Below, one piece after another: positions 34,903 through 36,436 of a stretch of 36,436 nucleotides of DNA. Both the position numbers and the translations under genes were made by a program. The stretch's first letter is position 1. Each line of letters begins with the position of its first letter. This DNA is from Actinomycetota bacterium (GTDB taxonomy: Bacteria > Actinomycetota > Actinomycetes > Mycobacteriales > Micromonosporaceae), in assembly GCA_005885555.1 (NCBI GenBank), contig VAWN01000102.1, forward strand, positions 11,818-48,253. The letters are read 5' to 3'. The notes beneath the pieces are model-generated. The model was not told where the DNA came from. It did not search any database and worked only from the letters and a program-made list of their open reading frames with translations.

Positions 34903-35715
34903 GTGCCGGAAGGACATACCGTTCACCGTCTGGCCGCGCGGCACCGCGCGCTGTTCGCCGGGCGGCGGGTCACCGTGAGCAGCCCGCAGGGCCGCTTCGC
35001 CGCGGGCGCCGCCGAAATTTCGGGGCGGGTGCTGCGAGAGACCGAGGCTGCGGGTAAGCACCTGTTGCACCGGTACAGCGGCGGCCGCACCCTGCACGTG
35101 CACCTCGGCCTGTACGGCCGCTTCACCGACGGTACCGGCGACCCGCCGCCCCCGGTCGGCGAGGTCCGGCTGCGGATGGGGCGGCGTGGCCACTGGCTGG
35201 AGCTGCGCGGACCGGCCGCCTGCGAGGTGCTGACCGCGCCCGAGGTCGAGGCGCTGCTCGCCCGGCTCGGACCGGATCCGTTGCGCGCCGACGCCGATCC
35301 GCAGCGCGCCTACGCCCGCATCAGTACCAGCGACCGCCCGCTCGCCGCCCTCCTGATGGATCAGTCCATTGTGGCCGGTCCGGGCGTGATCTACGTCACC
35401 GAGGTGCTCTTCCGCGCCGGCCTGCCACCGACCACTCCGGGCCGGATGCTGGCTCCCGAGGCGTGGCAAGGGATCTGGGCCGATCTCGTGGCGCTGATGC
35501 GCGAGGGCGTGGAGCGTGGCCGGATCGACACCGTCCACAGTAGACACACGCCGGAGGCGATGGGCCGGCCGCCTCGGGTCGACCGGCACGGCGGCGAAGT
35601 CTACGTGTACCGCCGTGCCGGCCAGCCCTGCCTGGTCTGCGGCACCGCCGTGCGCACCGCGACCCTCGCGGCACGCAACAGCTACTGGTGCCCGACCTGC
35701 CAGGCTACGTGGTGA
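34903..35715 (+). CDS. Fpg/Nei-family DNA glycosylase/AP lyase
   Basis: The 270-residue enzyme would remove oxidised bases and nick the abasic site. It starts MPEGHTVHRLA, placing nucleophile Pro2 and Glu3 as in Nei/Nei2. HVHLGLYGRF is the strand pair of the N-terminal domain. The H2TH region is DQSIVAGPGVIYVTEVLF, where family members usually read GVGNxYRxE; the Asn and the following Arg are replaced. The zinc finger CLVCGTAVRTATLAARNSYW followed by CPTC is complete with four Cys. GTG 34903 is 7 nt after a -10 box. Its 3' end overlaps the convergent DUF1080 gene by 11 nt. Confidence 0.9.
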   Translation: MPEGHTVHRLAARHRALFAGRRVTVSSPQGRFAAGAAEISGRVLRETEAAGKHLLHRYSGGRTLHVHLGLYGRFTDGTGDPPPPVGEVRLRMGRRGHWLELRGPAACEVLTAPEVEALLARLGPDPLRADADPQRAYARISTSDRPLAALLMDQSIVAGPGVIYVTEVLFRAGLPPTTPGRMLAPEAWQGIWADLVALMREGVERGRIDTVHSRHTPEAMGRPPRVDRHGGEVYVYRRAGQPCLVCGTAVRTATLAARNSYWCPTCQATW

Positions 35716-36391
35716 TGAACTTCGGGTTCGCCACCGGCTCGTACCACAGCTGCCGGTACTCATCGGTGATGCCCTTGTTGTGCACCTGGATCGCCAGCGG
35801 CCCGACCCGCCCCGCGGTCTTGTCGGTGAACGTCAGGACCAGCGTCGCCTTGCAGGTCACCGCGGTACCCTTCAGCGGGCAGCAGGCCATCTGCGCCACG
35901 CCGGTGGCCCACTGCTTGGTACTGATCTTCGGGTGCGGCGACTGCTTGAACAGCTTGCCGCCGCCGTTGTTGTGGCCGGGTCGGTAGTCCCAGTGCCCGC
36001 CGTTGGGCGGCTGGAACTGGATGGCGCTCAGGGCATCGCGGATCGGCGTCGTGGTGCCCCAGATGAGTACCGTCGGGGCGTGGTTGCCGACCACCTGCCG
36101 CACATTGAATATCCAGCGGAAGCTGCCCACCTGCTGCTTGTTGAAGTAGATCCAGCCCCGGGCGGTGCCGTTGCCGTGGATCGTGCCGTTCTTGGCGCTC
36201 CACAGGCCCGACTTCGACTGGGTCCAGCCGGTGAGGGTCTTGCCGTCGAACATGGAGATCAGGTTCGGATCGCCGAACGGGTTCGCCGCCGGCTTCGCCG
36301 AGGTCTGCGCCGAAGCGCTCACCGCCGGTACCGCGACGGCGGCGGCCAGGAGGGCTCCCGCGGCCAGCATCCACATGGAACGACGAGGCAT
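35705..36391 (-). CDS. secreted DUF1080 (3-keto-disaccharide hydrolase-like) protein
   Basis: The 228-residue exported protein has a signal peptide (MPRRSMWMLAAGALLAAAVA through VSASA, cleavage near residue 28). The mature domain begins ISMFDGKTLTGWTQSKSG, the DUF1080/LamG-like opening, followed by beta-rich sequence (GWIYFNKQQVGSFRWIFNVR, IQFQPPNGGHWDYRPGHNN, LAIQVHNKGITDEYR). Known relatives bind or hydrolyse keto-sugars or glucans; activity here is not proved. Two Cys pairs (ACCP, VTC) may form disulfides. ATG 36391 is preceded by AAGGAG. The C-terminus overlaps the Nei gene on the other strand. Confidence 0.82.
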   Translation of the reverse strand: MPRRSMWMLAAGALLAAAVAVPAVSASAQTSAKPAANPFGDPNLISMFDGKTLTGWTQSKSGLWSAKNGTIHGNGTARGWIYFNKQQVGSFRWIFNVRQVVGNHAPTVLIWGTTTPIRDALSAIQFQPPNGGHWDYRPGHNNGGGKLFKQSPHPKISTKQWATGVAQMACCPLKGTAVTCKATLVLTFTDKTAGRVGPLAIQVHNKGITDEYRQLWYEPVANPKFITT

Positions 36392-36436
36392 GCACAGCTC
36401 CTTACGCGTGTCGTGGCTCGGCCGGGCGCGACCGCA

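Noticed and set aside
35688-35987. Small plus-strand open frame after the Nei gene
   Set aside because: Reverse strand of the DUF1080 gene, with no independent coding evidence.

Overview
The window reads as chromosomal DNA of a very GC-rich actinomycete, roughly 70% G+C or more by eye. GTG starts are frequent, start/stop overlaps of the GTGA or ATGA type are common, and several genes appear to begin leaderless, 6-7 nt after a TANNNT -10 box. Gene families such as DUF3263, DUF4032 (as a relic), a BTAD/AfsR-type regulator, a mycobacterial-type Nei and actinobacterial-type PLP histidine decarboxylase point to Actinomycetota, possibly Micromonosporaceae; the family-level guess is inference. I saw no rRNA, tRNA, CRISPR array, transposase or phage gene.

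Bases 1-7588 are the end of a tightly coupled exopolysaccharide operon. It encodes a chain-length/co-polymerase protein with a dead kinase domain (cut by the window start), a Wzy/O-antigen-ligase-like polymerase that is frameshifted, a phosphotransferase-fold protein, a PAPS sulfotransferase, a Wzx-type flippase, a SAM methyltransferase and a secreted GH26 hydrolase. Two secreted proteins follow: a beta-propeller SMP-30-like protein and a GH18 chitinase. The polysaccharide theme resumes at 10522-13155 with a WecG/TagA/CpsF glycosyltransferase, a second sulfotransferase and a GT2 glycosyltransferase. A MazEF-like toxin-antitoxin pair is translationally coupled to the first of these. Together the genes suggest a sulfated, possibly methylated secreted glycan.

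Bases 13206-19487 hold an alpha/beta hydrolase, an unusual fusion of an S51-like domain with a CysRS C-terminal-like domain, a DUF3263 protein, and an amino-sugar catabolic cluster: a DeoR regulator divergent from a SIS isomerase, ROK kinase and NagA. Two 19-bp direct repeats between the divergent arms look like the DeoR operators. The chitinase nearby could feed this pathway. Next come a PAP2 phosphatase and a secreted trypsin-like protease on the minus strand, a decayed DUF4032 gene, a two-RCK membrane protein resembling an ion channel, and a secreted Leu-Pro-Val-Gly repeat protein followed by a perfect 21-bp hairpin and a two-component system.

The last third contains a PLP histidine decarboxylase divergent from an APC permease, with a structured 434-bp interval between them. 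It then has an AfsR-like regulator with an apparent 3' frameshift, a lipoprotein, an amidohydrolase-GNAT fusion sharing a 19-bp bidirectional promoter with a Nei-like DNA glycosylase, and a secreted DUF1080 protein. Two sequence-wide signals stand out: strong enrichment of GGTACC, and recurrence of the palindrome TCCAC(A/T)GTGGA.
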